Position numbers and translations under genes: made by a program
NCBI GenBank assembly: GCA_900312665.1
Contig: ONZQ02000001.1
Span: 3,061,170 to 3,125,169 of the forward strand
Origin: Cephalotrichum gorgonifer
Lineage: Eukaryota; Ascomycota; Sordariomycetes; Microascales; Microascaceae
DNA: 64,000 nt
Direction: 5' to 3'
The notes under the pieces: generated by a model
What the model was told of the DNA's origin: nothing
Seen by the model: the letters and a program-made list of their open reading frames with translations, nothing else
The model's database searches: none
Shown: positions 1-10,529 of the stretch, in pieces
Layout of the letters: each line of letters opens with the position of its first letter
How positions within the stretch are numbered: position 1 is the first letter of the stretch

Positions 1-1487
1 ATGCCTTCGTTGTTGGGGATGTCAGTCGAGGCATGATGTCCAATCAAGGACCGGATGCATTTCCTAGCGTTGCGCTTGGCAGCCAAGTGGACGGCCGTGT
101 TTCCATCGTTGTCCTGGGCGTCGACTAGCTGGTGGACGAATGGCGGGTCGTGTATCTCCATAAGCCTGTTCAGGATGTGGTCCAGGTAGTGGCGGGAGCA
201 GGACTGGCCCGTGATACGCTCATTTCGGGTAGTAGCCGCATGGTGGATCACGGTGCAACCGTTGTTGTCGCGAACGTCGACCGTTTCAAAAAGTTCATTC
301 ATGACCAATGGGAATGTTTCCTTCTCATAACAATTTGTGAAGTTGACCGCGTGCATGAAGGGTGTCTCCCCTCGAACGTTCTTGACAGTAAGGCTTGCTC
401 CGAATCGCTTCAGCTGCTTGATCACATCCACGTCGCCCATGGCTGATGCCCAGTGGAGCGCTGTGTGACCATCGGTATCGATAAGCCAGTTGGGCTGGAA
501 GTTCGGGGGCGGCTCCGGGCGGTTGCTCGGACGTGTCTTCTCATCCTTGCAGAGGAGGAAGTAGTCGAGGAGCTCATCCCCGTAGAGCGAGTGCTGCTGT
601 TCGGTCATGTCCTGGATGGCCTCTTCCCGCTTCCTCTTCCGATGGCCGGTGTTCTGGCTCATTTCGAACCGGTCGTCGTCTCCCATGAATGACGCCGACG
701 CCACTGTGAGATTGTCAGGCGTATCGTCACGGATCATTTCGTCGGTGTAGTCCATGTGGACCGGCGCGGAGGCGGCGGCGGCGGCGGCGGCGGCTGCTGC
801 TGCTGATCTGTTAGAGGCGGCTTTCGTTGGTTTGTTGGGTTGAGATGGCTGAGACGCACTCCACTTTGGGACTGATGGCTTCTTTGGCTGCTTGGGCTTG
901 CTGGTATGTCGAGGGGCGGGAGGTGGGCTCTCGTTTCCGGCCCGGTACTCGAAGATCGGGCGAAGTCGTTCGTACACATTATTGCGCTGGGCAAGAGCCT
1001 CGCCTTGCTCCAAGGGAATCCAAGTTCCTTTTGTTAGGTCGTTAGTAGGAACCTACCCGGAGCAGACAGCCAGGGGAGACGAACCTTGATATTTGCCGTA
1101 TCCGCCCTGGATCTTCTCATGCTTTTCTTTTTGGACTTCTCTCTCGAGGATTCGGGTTCGGGACGGCTATTGATCCACCGGTCGGTCAGCACACTATAGG
1201 AAAGGGGGGGAACGGTTGTACCAAAGTTCCCAGCCTACCTTGTCAAATCCGGCCGCTTTCAAGATATGAGTCGCATTGATCCAATCATCGTGGCGCCTTC
1301 GCATGACACTCTCCTTAAGGTCGGGTCCAAAGAGAAACTCGTAGACGGGGATCTAGTTCCAGGGAAGTGTTTAGCATGATACCCTTAACTTGCCACCTCG
1401 CGGATCAAGAGACAGAGCATTGGGAAGACGTACGCCGCTATATGTGGCACCGTAGATGCCGCCCGAGGCGGTATTTGGTTGTGACAT
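1..1487 (-). CDS. Mbp1-type APSES/ankyrin transcription factor, 5' part
   Basis: DNA-binding subunit of an MBF-like complex that drives G1/S genes in fungi (family knowledge). Exons on the minus strand are 1434-1487, 1239-1352, 1085-1166 and 1-1027, all with GT..AG borders and matching phases; about 425 residues are visible before the window edge cuts the gene. The APSES (KilA-N like) domain begins near residue 19, with the core motif WINATHILK at 42-50 followed by a conserved SRTRILEREVQ segment. Then come a Pro/Lys/Ser-rich linker, an 11-Ala run near residue 160, a basic RKRKREE patch, and ankyrin repeats with motifs such as DTDGHTALHWA and DNDGNTAVHLAAKRN. The start is the first ATG ahead of the APSES domain, and exon 1 encodes a short Gly/Ser/Tyr-rich leader. 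The C-terminal part lies outside the window. Mbp1/Res type is favoured over Swi6, which lacks a working APSES domain. Confidence 0.93.
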
Positions 1488-2809
1488 GGTGAAAGAGAAA
1501 GAAGCAGCTGGGATTCACGGGATACGATTCGTGGGTTGTCGCCGTCACCGTCACCGTCTCCGACGTTGTCAATAGAAGCAGCCTCCTTCGGCTTTGGCGT
1601 TGTCAAACTGGAGTCGAAGTTGCATAAGAATTGAATAAATCGAGATTCCATTAAAAAAGCGGTACGCGAGGCAGACGCGCTGGACGCGACTGGCACAGGT
1701 CAGGAGGGTACGTACTGTACCAAAGCGGGGAAGGCACAAGAGTCACGTGGTGTGGGTGGATTCGCCTGTCCAGCACCAGTCGGCAGCTCATGATGCAGCA
1801 GGGCGAGTACGTACCTACCTACCTTGACAAAGCTGCTCCATCAGATCCACTCCAGAGAGATCAACACCAGTCTCTCGGAGAGAGCTGTCAGTCAATGCAC
1901 TCTAAACTTTCTTTGCCCAATCGTTCTTTCAATTAACTGGAACTATAAGGGTACTTTAGGCCGGTTTCATATCGCTACGGTTGCGTATCCTGGCTCTTTA
2001 GAGCTGCTCTACACGATTTGGCTTCTTAGTTAATACCAATCGGCACTTGGCGTACCGAGGCATCGGTTCCATAGTTGCATCGCATGAGATGTAAGATTCT
2101 CTTCACACATACTAGCCCACAACGACACTACGTGGCTGCAACAAGCAGAGCTATCCTATCTCTTGAGGCTACACAATGTGCGGCCGGGGGTTCTTCTCCG
2201 GAGGAGGTGCTCATTTAGGGGGAGATCTAATACGGATATGTCAGCGTGCGATACAACCCCATCTAAAATGAATGCTAGAAGTACTCTTGGACGAGTACCT
2301 AATGTATATGTACAACTATGGAGTAGATGGGCGATGATGCAAGGTTCGATCCTGCGATCCTGTGGGAAACAAAAAGGGAAGCGTATACTCCAGATATGGC
2401 TGGATTTGTAATCTGATTTATAGTGTTTCTCGCCATTATTCTTGCTCGTAGGCGGCGGGCGGGGGAAGTATTTAAAGTCATGATTCGTTTCGTGGAACAG
2501 TTTGGTGGCGCGACCATCCCTGTTGGTCTTCGTGTCGCGCATAGTACCAGCATCAGCATGAAAATACCCATTTCGACGATCCTCACAAAGTCGAAATCAC
2601 CTTCACTCCCACACTTCGCTTCACCTTCCTTCTTTTAGCTACTTATTTTTTATTTCAAACTTCCACCTCACCCGTCCACCTTTATATACCCCTAGTAACT
2701 TAATTTTGACCGTACCTAGTTGGACCTTGATACCGCTAATAATTCCTATTCTGTACCAACTGTACCATCTTGATTTTTTTCCTTTCCGTTTTTGGCCGAC
2801 ACTACCAGA
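1488..2809. other. Divergent intergenic region between the APSES factor and the monooxygenase
   Basis: It separates two genes that point away from each other, so it should hold both promoters. Short Thr/Ser-like repeats (CACCGT units near 1546-1560) lie just upstream of the APSES start and belong to its leader. A pyrimidine-rich, AT-rich stretch at about 2636-2800 precedes the monooxygenase ATG. No coding pattern or RNA gene was recognised. Confidence 0.6.
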
Positions 2810-4502
2810 ATGATATCGGATGCCAAGCGCGTCGCGGTGGTGGGAGCTGGTAATATATTCCCCCCAAAACTGCGTGACACTGCCGCCGGACAGGAAACCT
2901 TACGGTCTTTGCAGGTATAAGTGGTCTAGTCTCCATCAAGGAGTGCGTGGCGGCAGGCTTCTCTGTCCAATGCTTCGAGAAGTCCAACACCATCGGGGGC
3001 CAGTGGGCCTACAACCCCGACCCAGACAGCGGCGACGTCCACTCGTCCATATACCAGGGCTGCATCCTCAACTCATGCCGTGACTCATCTAGCTTCGCCG
3101 ACTTTCCGATGGATCCGGCTGTGTACCCGGACTACTTTGGTCACAAGCTGCACCTGAGGTACCTGAACGAATACGCCGACCATTTCAAGTTGAAGGACCA
3201 CATCCAGCTCCGCACCGAGGTCCTCCAGTGCGAGCCCGGACCAAACGGCGGATGGGATCTGACTATCCGGAAGGAGGGTGGGAAGAGCGAGGTGCAGCAC
3301 TTCGACGCCCTCATGGCCGCCACGGGCATCTTGTCCAAGCCTCGGACGCCGGAATTCGCGGGACGCGAGGCCTACATGGGCGAGTTCCTGCACAGCCACT
3401 TCTACAGAACCCCCGGCCGGTTCGAAGGGAAGAAGGTCGCCATCATCGGCCTCGGGAGCTCCGCCGTGGACATCGCGTGCGAGGTCGGCCCCCAGGCGAA
3501 GGAGCTGCATCTCATCACCAGGCGGGGCGGATGGGTCCTCCCCCGCTACATTCTCGGCAAGCCCACCGAAGCGTGGGACGGTAAGTTCTGCTCTGCTCCA
3601 ATCGGTCCAAGACGTAGTAGCATCCACAAACTTAAAGCTAACGATCTCTCGCAGACAGGGCCACTCAGATGTGGGTGCCACACAAGATCAGCCAATATAT
3701 ACAGACGAAGCTCATCAACCTGATTCACGCCCAGCAGCCCGAGGAGCTCAAGTGCGACCACAAGCTCCTCGAGCAGAACCCCACGACCCGCGGCGACTTC
3801 ATCGAAAAGGTCAACACGGGCATCGTCAAGCTCCACCGCGCCTCGATCGACACCTTCACGCCCTCGGGCCTCTCCCTCTCCACGGGCACGGAGATCGACG
3901 CGGACGTCGTCATCTGCTGCACGGGCTACCACATGACGGACATGCCCTTCCTCCCGCGTGACGCCGTCGTCAGCCGCGAGATGCCGGCGCCGCACATCGA
4001 CCTCTACAAGCACTTCGTGTCCCCCTGGTACGACGACCTGTTCATCATCGGCCGGGTCGAGAACTTTGGCCCGCTCGCGCCGACGGCGGAGGCCCAGGCG
4101 AGGGTGGCGGCGGCCATGCTCTCCGGGCGTCTGCAGAAGCCCGGGCGCGAGGAGATGCTTGCGTCGATCCGGAAGACGAGGGAGGAGTCGGCCAAGGCAT
4201 TCATTAAGTCGGACAGGCACCTCCAGACCGTTCACTCGATACAGTATATCGACGACATCCTGGGTCCCCTCGGCGCCGCGCCCACGATGTTTAAGCTACT
4301 TGGGAGAGCAACCAGTGTAGGACTGATCAGGGCCTTGAAGGTGTTCGCGGCGGTGTACTTCGGGGTGCCGAGCAGCGGGCAGTGGAGGCTGCTCGGAGAA
4401 GGGAGGTCCGAGAAACTCGCTGAGGCCATGGTGCTGAGGATCTCGGCGGGGAAGAAGGAGTTGAGCAAGGAGGAGAGGGAGGCCCTGGAGGGGAAGTTTT
4501 GA
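2810..4502 (+). CDS. Flavin-containing monooxygenase (FMO-like)
   Basis: FAD/NADPH-dependent monooxygenase that would add oxygen to a nucleophilic N or S, or act as a Baeyer-Villiger type enzyme; the substrate is unknown. Exons 2810-2849, 2915-3580 and 3655-4502 give 517 residues. The first ORF-visible ATG lies downstream, but the short 40-base exon supplies the FAD-binding GxGxxG (GAGISG, residues 12-17), so the start at 2810 is preferred. The FMO signature region reads FLHSHFYRTP, directly followed by the NADPH-binding Rossmann motif IIGLGSSA near residue 190. A C-terminal CCTGY motif (the FMO ATGY box) sits near residue 325. Length agrees with fungal dimethylaniline-monooxygenase-like proteins. 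It stands alone, with no obvious pathway partner beside it. Confidence 0.93.
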
Positions 4503-7048
4503 AGAAAGTTGTCCTGATATCCTGTGCACTAGTACTAAGCCGCTGATACCTAGCCTACCTTGGCTGTTTTCCTTTTTCTTCCGCCCCTATGCTCTTTTTT
4601 TTTCTTTTTCTATTTCCCCCCTTTTGTCGACTTATCCTTTTGGCTCTCTCTAGTATCTCCTATTTCGCAATACTAGCTTAATTCGGAGAGGGTTTACCTT
4701 CTTAGCGTTCGGAGGTTCCATGGGCGAAGGGAACGGGGGACAACTCCATTCTCCAGCTCCATCTCACCGTCGTGCCATGACTTGAGTGGATGGTCTTCGG
4801 CCGGACCACGGATGTGGGCTCGGCCGGTACGGCGTACAGGCAAAACGCGATCCTGCAGCGGCCGATGTTCCGTTTTGTCGTATCGTCCCTGGTTTTCGCG
4901 CCCAGCCAGTCACAGTCGGAAACAGGGGATATATTAATACGAGAACCGCGCAGCGGACACCCGCCGAACGAAGAAGCTGTCCTCCCACCAACAGTCCGAC
5001 GCGTTCCGGGGGTTCCCTTCTCCTTTCGCAATCTTTTTTACATGTAACCAAGGGGGTTGATTGGGTGCCGTCCCTCTATGGCCTCTGCTGACGGGTGGTG
5101 GCTTCGGCGCCAGATCGACAATCCCGCATGCTGCAGGGCTTAGCTTAGCTTGCAACGTCGCACCTTTTCGCGGACCACCGAGGGCAGGTAGTTAGCTATG
5201 CTTGTACGAGTAGCCTTGCAGGCGTATCGATGTATATACGGTACATACCATGTTAGGTTGTGTTGCTTAAAATAGATATGCTGTGGAGCAAGGACTTACA
5301 GGCGGAACATATGACAGGGAGAAAGCCGACCCGCCTGCCTCCCTGTATTTCCTTCTGTGTCTACAGGCGTATGAAGGTGAGACTTTTGTAAAGTACGGAG
5401 TATGAGACCTTTGTAATACTCAGACACGCTACCGGACATTGAAACTCTTCTACTAATACTTGTACTCCATCGGCGCTGTATTATATTAAGGCCCGGGCGG
5501 GAGAAGGGGGGGGAGGGGGGGAAGACTAAAATCCGGGGACCAAGATGCTAATTGTAAGGACCTAAAGGCAGGCTGAACTCTGTTTGGGGTTGGGTCGTCT
5601 CTGTTCCCAGCGACTAACAAATAATTAGAAAGCCCAAGCGAGCTTGTTTGGAATACGAGGCGGTATTCTGTTTGGGGTCGCTAGTATTACTCGGACTCAT
5701 CGTTTAGTTAGTGAGGTAGGTCCGTTTAGGTTTATTAACCCGAGATTGACGGTGAGCAAAATGTCCACCTGCTCGGGTCGCTTCGGGTAGGCGCACTTGT
5801 ATCCGCAGAGTGGCACGACATGTGATTACTACTCATCCCCCCATTTGGTCCTCCCCGATCGCTCCTTCCGACTGCTCGTTTGCTCTCTCTGGTTGGGGGA
5901 GGGGGAAAGGGAAGGCGTGATGCAAGTAGTTATTGTTATTCATACGAGTAGGATCGAGTAGGATCGTTCTTGCCAAGTCCCCCACAACGTTACAGCGATC
6001 GGCACTGCATGGTGGAATACGGGAAAATGTGGTCCCCATTTGGTACCTATTCTCCACTCTTCGCGGGTAAAAGCCGCCCGACACGGAGCATGGCATGGCT
6101 TGGCGTGGTCTCACTCACCTCCCGCCTCTCGCCAGTTCAGTCACAAGCGTACGTCCCCTGACGTCAGTCAGTCAGGGCCCGCAAGCACCGAGGAGCCTGT
6201 GCTGCGCCTTCCGTGTTCGAGTAAGCTCGTGGTTTACCGGGTTAAAGAAGGAGATGAAAGCCGACCGACCCTATAAAACTCTAATCTATATCGGGATGCT
6301 ACAGACGCGCAGCTCCACCTCGTATTGTCGGTCGTCTACTCGAAAGTGACAAGACGAGGCCCACATTGATACCTCTTCTACCCGGGTTTGCCAGGTCGGG
6401 GTAGGTAGTAGCTGTGGGCCCGGGACCGATACGATACGGGTAGATCAGATTAGTATTCTCTCCGTTCCCGCGCGTACCCCCGAATATGCCGGGTGGGCTA
6501 ATACGACGTAGCTAACCCAGTTACGGTCCCACGCCTCGTTGCGAGGAGCGCCTTTCCGTCTTGGGCTGTTGGGCTGCCGGCCGAGAGATGTGGGATATAG
6601 TGCCGATGCGACATGTCTCTCCCCCTCCACTCAAGTACGTGCAAGGTAGTAGTACCGGGGAGAGGAGGGGCGGAGATGACGGCATGGATGACAGTAGGTG
6701 GATACCGAGCTCCCAACACGAGATTCAGTGAGGAACCTCACGCCGGCACGGATGACCTCCCAAGAGGGGCAACCTCTAGTGATCGACGGTCGTCCGCTTC
6801 GTATCGGAAGAACGATGCTTTCGGTCATGGGTGATGAGACAGGCTAGAGGGATATATAAGGATGCTCGAGGACGCCCTTCCATAGCATTTCGATACCATC
6901 AAACAGCATCAACTCGACAACACTCACACACTCACACTCACAATCATACTTACACTCTCACACACATTCACACACCACCTCAACTCTAACTCCTCGACTA
7001 TTCCATCATCCCCTCACCGAGTATAATACCAACCACCTCTCCGCCAAA
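4503..7048. other. Long intergenic region upstream of the cerato-platanin gene
   Basis: About 2.5 kb without a supportable gene. It carries a T-rich stretch after the monooxygenase stop (4560-4620), a G-rich tract near 5500-5525, the octamer TACGAGTA at 5215 and 5943, and the nonamer TACGGAGTA at 5394. Short open frames here have no recognisable motif. The final 200 bases are the cerato-platanin promoter and leader. Confidence 0.55.
6852..6859 (+). promoter_or_regulatory. TATA box of the cerato-platanin gene
   Basis: TATATAAG lies 190 bases before the ATG at 7049. It is followed by a long leader made almost only of C, A and T (many CACTCACA units, about 6900-7040), which is typical of strongly expressed fungal secreted-protein genes. 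The transcription start is inferred at about 6885. Confidence 0.6.
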
Positions 7049-7640
7049 ATGAAGACCTCCATGATCGCCTCCGCCTTCGTCGCCACTGCCGCCGCAGTCT
7101 CCGGTACGTTCCTCCTCCTTCCCCCTCCTCCTCCCTCCTCGCCCTCACTATCACGACAAACTCGTTTTCTAACCCCTTGTGTTCCCGCCAGTCTCCTACG
7201 ACCGCGGCTACGACGATGCCTCCCGCTCCATGTCGACCGTCACCTGCTCCGACGGGCCCAACGGCCTCGCGAGCAGGTTCCCCACCCAGGGGAAGCTCCC
7301 CGTCTTCCCCTACATCGGCGGCGCCCCCGGCGTCACCTGGAACTCCCCTCTTGTGAGCATACAGCCCACCCCCCGCCCCTTTCACATCCCAGACCCCCAT
7401 ATTCTCAGGGAGGTAGAAGATGGACCGACAAAAATACTGACCCCGGGTCGTTCCTAGTGCGGATCGTGCTGGAAGGTCACCTACCAGGGCCACTCCATCC
7501 ACATGCTCGCCATCGACAGCGCCAACGGCTTCAACATGGCCTTCGCGGCCATGAACGACCTCACCAAGGGGAACGCCGAGTTCCTGGGGACGGTCCAGGC
7601 CGAGGCCACCCAGGTCGACAAGTCCATCTGCGGGCTGTAA
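7049..7640 (+). CDS. Cerato-platanin family secreted protein
   Basis: Small secreted, cell-wall-associated protein of the cerato-platanin family, whose members act in fungal wall remodelling and are perceived by plants as elicitors. Exons 7049-7103, 7192-7352 and 7458-7640 give 132 residues. Residues 1-18 form a signal peptide (MKTSMIASAFVATAAAVS). The mature protein opens with VSYDRGYDDASRS, then TVTCSDGPNGL, FPYIGGAPG, the paired Cys motif CGSCWKVTY, LAIDSANGFNMA and the terminal KSICGL. The four family cysteines for two disulfide bonds are all present and the length matches the family. A TATA box and a CA/CT-rich leader suggest strong transcription. No other secreted-effector gene lies next to it. 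Confidence 0.96.
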
Positions 7641-8339
7641 ATTGCCTCCCCCTTTTCTCGACGGTTTCGGGTCTATCTAGAACAAGGCGATTGATGGCTG
7701 GGAAAGTTTTTTTCGATCGATATAGACGCATGTTTCTGTTCAGTTTTGCATAGCATTCCTTTTTTGTTTTCATCTTTATATCCTTTTTTCCCTCCTTTTG
7801 GAATAGCATCACACTCCTTTAATAGTAGTAGGGGCGCCCCTTTAATATTACATATCACACTGCCACACGCATGCATGTCTCATCAGGGTTTTTTTTCACC
7901 TCTTAGCCTACATCCTCCGTGAGAAACATAGCTCAAGGCCACAGTCTCACTAGCCGCTTAAGTCAAGATGTCTAACCATGCTCAAGATGTCTAACAAAGG
8001 AACAAAGGTCGAACACCCCAACCATCCCAAGGAATCTATTTCAAATAGGAGAAAATAGAACTAACGGTCCTGGAAAAAGTGACTCTAGCTAAGATCCACG
8101 GGGTAGAGTCGGCCCCAGGCATTCTACACATACTAGAAGTACCGCCGGGAGAAGATAAAGTAGATCAAGAGAACGAGAAAGGGGGGGAAGGTGCATTCTT
8201 TCATCCATTTTCCCATCTATATTTATAAAATGAATAAAAACTCTTGCGAGTATTCCCCTTTATCTATTCCCAAGAAGAAGAAGAAGAAGAATAAAAGGGG
8301 AAATTGGTATATCTATCACCTAGCCCAAAAAAGCCCCGC
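7641..8339. other. Convergent 3' region between cerato-platanin and transporter
   Basis: Both flanking genes end here, so it holds their 3' ends. T-rich stretches at 7755-7800 fit the cerato-platanin 3' end. A GAA microsatellite (about 8273-8291) lies near the 3' end of the opposite-strand transporter. No gene seen. Confidence 0.55.
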
Positions 8340-9701
8340 TCATGGGTCCTCCTCTTCATCACTCAGGTCACTCATCCCGTCCGCCCCGAGCTCCCTCACC
8401 TTCTTCTCCTGCTCCTCGGCCATCTCCCGCCACGTGCTCCACGCGAGCATCAGGAACGCGACGGTGATCAGCCCGCCGCCGAGTATCGACGCCGCGCCCA
8501 GCGGTTTCCCCGTGAAGAGCCAGTCTATCACGGCGACGACGAAGATGGTCAGGAGCGAGGCGACGCTGCTCAGCACGGGCGACGTGAGGCTAATGAGGAC
8601 AAGGAAGGAGCCCGCGAAGGTGGCGTTGGCGATGACGGAGAGGAGGAGGAGGAAGGCCGTGTGGCCTGAGGGGAGCGAGAACCGCTCCACCCCCGTGAGG
8701 TGGAGGATGGGCAGCGGCATCCAGAGGACGGTGAGGGTGAAGACGCCGATGAGGGAGGCGAAACCCATGGCGAATATCGTTCCGCGGCCCGGGGAGACGC
8801 CCTCGGGGGGGCAGGCGAGGCGCTTGTACAGGACCTCGTAGAGCCCGTACAGCACCGAGCCGAGGCCGATGATGATGTTGCCCAGGGACCGCCTCGAGGT
8901 CTCCGGGTCGGGCGTCTCGGTGCCGGTGCCGGAGCCAACGTCGCCGTACGCCACGATCAGCACGCCGGCGATGGCCACGGCCACGGCGAGGGACTTGTCC
9001 CTACGGAGGGGCTCGTTGAGCAGCGGCACGGAGAAGGCGTAGGCGAAGAACGCGGAGCAGTTGTAGATGGCCGTGAGGTCCGACGGGGTCGTCATGCTGA
9101 CGGCGATGTACCAGCTCAGCCCCGCGACCGTCAGCGCGGTGGTGACGACGGCCGTCGTCCGCGCCATGTACCGCAGGGGCGACGCCCGGTGCATCACGCT
9201 CGCCCTGTCGACGTCGATCCTCCGCAGCTCCACCATGGCCGCCGTGCTCCGCAGGAGCTGCGCGTGGCGCCGCCAGAACACGTCCCAGGGCAGGTCGAGC
9301 TTCTGCATGCGGAGGATGAGCAGCTGCGCGGGCCAGAGCATGCTCCACGACCCGTGCGTCAGGTACAGCATGCAGTACGCCTTGTCCCAGCCCAGGTCAC
9401 CCTGTATGTACGCCGACAGCTCCGTCTGCACCGCGAACGACACGAGCACGAGGAGGAAGAAGAAGGCCGCGTAGCTGTACTTCCGGCGCGCCGCCTCCCG
9501 CGCCAGCTCCGAGGGGCTGACGCTGCGCATCGTGGACCGCCGTGAGAGGAACGGGCGGCGGTTGGAGTGGGTGCTGGAGCTCCGCGTCGGCGGGGTGTTG
9601 GCGCGGGATGTGCGGCCGCGATCGAGGTCACCGGGGCTCTGGAGGAGGGGGGCCACGGCGTGCGAGTCGGTTGGATGGTGGAAGGGCGGTCGTCTATCCA
9701 T
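8340..9701 (-). CDS. DMT superfamily (EamA-like) membrane transporter
   Basis: Intronless gene for a 453-residue polytopic membrane protein of the drug/metabolite transporter type, resembling fungal EamA/SLC35F-like vacuolar proteins. The ATG at 9701 is used because the open frame upstream starts only with non-ATG codons. After a polar, basic N-terminus of about 60 residues come roughly ten hydrophobic segments, including FFFLLVLVSFAVQTELSAY, ALTVAGLSWYIAVSM, SLAVAVAIAGVLIVAYGDVG, GFASLIGVFTLTVLWM and GAASILGGGLITVAFLML. The C-terminus is acidic (SDLSDEEEDP). A loop rich in Gly/Thr/Pro near the middle divides two halves, as expected from the duplicated five-helix fold. The substrate is unknown. 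Confidence 0.85.
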   Translation of the reverse strand: MDRRPPFHHPTDSHAVAPLLQSPGDLDRGRTSRANTPPTRSSSTHSNRRPFLSRRSTMRSVSPSELAREAARRKYSYAAFFFLLVLVSFAVQTELSAYIQGDLGWDKAYCMLYLTHGSWSMLWPAQLLILRMQKLDLPWDVFWRRHAQLLRSTAAMVELRRIDVDRASVMHRASPLRYMARTTAVVTTALTVAGLSWYIAVSMTTPSDLTAIYNCSAFFAYAFSVPLLNEPLRRDKSLAVAVAIAGVLIVAYGDVGSGTGTETPDPETSRRSLGNIIIGLGSVLYGLYEVLYKRLACPPEGVSPGRGTIFAMGFASLIGVFTLTVLWMPLPILHLTGVERFSLPSGHTAFLLLLSVIANATFAGSFLVLISLTSPVLSSVASLLTIFVVAVIDWLFTGKPLGAASILGGGLITVAFLMLAWSTWREMAEEQEKKVRELGADGMSDLSDEEEDP

Positions 9702-10529
9702 GGCTGGCAATCTTCGCGATCGTAGGCTTGTTTTGGTTGGATGGTTGGATGGCTGGTTGGGCCGGGGTGGGAGGAGGTTATGTCGTCAAGAGTCGAGGAG
9801 GGGTATTTGGTGGGGGGCTACGATATCGACCTGGGGGTTTCCGTCGATGTTCATACCACTCCCTGGGGCCTATGACTGTCTGGCGATGGTTTCGCATGTG
9901 GCGGCGGGTCTTCGGGGATGATGATGTGAAGGCGGAAGTCTAAATCTAGCGTGGCTAAAGATACTCTGTCTCTGCCAGTCTCGTTGGATGGAGCTGGATC
10001 TGAGGGTCTGATTTTGGGCTTTGGTATGCCGCATTGGCTAGGGCAAAGGAAATATATCCAAGAAGTGAAAGGCTTCAACTCTGGAGGCCAGAGGGATGGA
10101 TCTGATTTGGTGATCAAGGATACGTCGTTCATCCCGTACTTTAATGTCCCGTATGGAAAGGGTCAGTGGGTCTGCTTCTTCTGGCGGCCCCCCTCAGTGG
10201 CTAAAATTGGGGCACCCGAGCCTGGGGAGCTACCCCTGGCCAATGAATGAGGGGAGAAGGTTTCTGGTACTGTCCAGGGGCACGAGGGGAACATTACGTC
10301 ATCATGCGCCACGCATCTGACATCACCTGCCACACAGCCATCACACAGCTCCTCCTCTGGGACGATCGCAACTAGTACTTGGCTGAGTTACTCAACTACA
10401 TCTTGTATAAATACTCGCAAAGGTGTAATAAGATCGTATTAGGGCCTAACCACAGGCAAAGGCAGCCCAGCGCCAACCATGGGGTATCTATCGTTCGTCG
10501 CCGCCATATCCTCTGTACGGATTTCCTAA
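9702..10529. other. Intergenic region upstream of the transporter
   Basis: It is the transporter promoter and the 3' flank of the SNF2 gene. The first 250 bases are G-rich on the plus strand, which means a C-rich leader for the transporter. No gene, RNA or repeat was recognised. Confidence 0.5.

Noticed and set aside
2340..2385. tRNA-like B box (GGTTCGATCC)
   Set aside because: The bases around it do not form a T stem, and no A box or acceptor stem lies at the right distance.
3085..4235. Long minus-strand frames across the monooxygenase
   Set aside because: They are antisense shadows of GC-rich coding DNA; the plus strand carries clear FMO motifs.
9702..9710. Transporter start at 9710
   Set aside because: That codon is TTG; the first in-frame ATG is at 9701.
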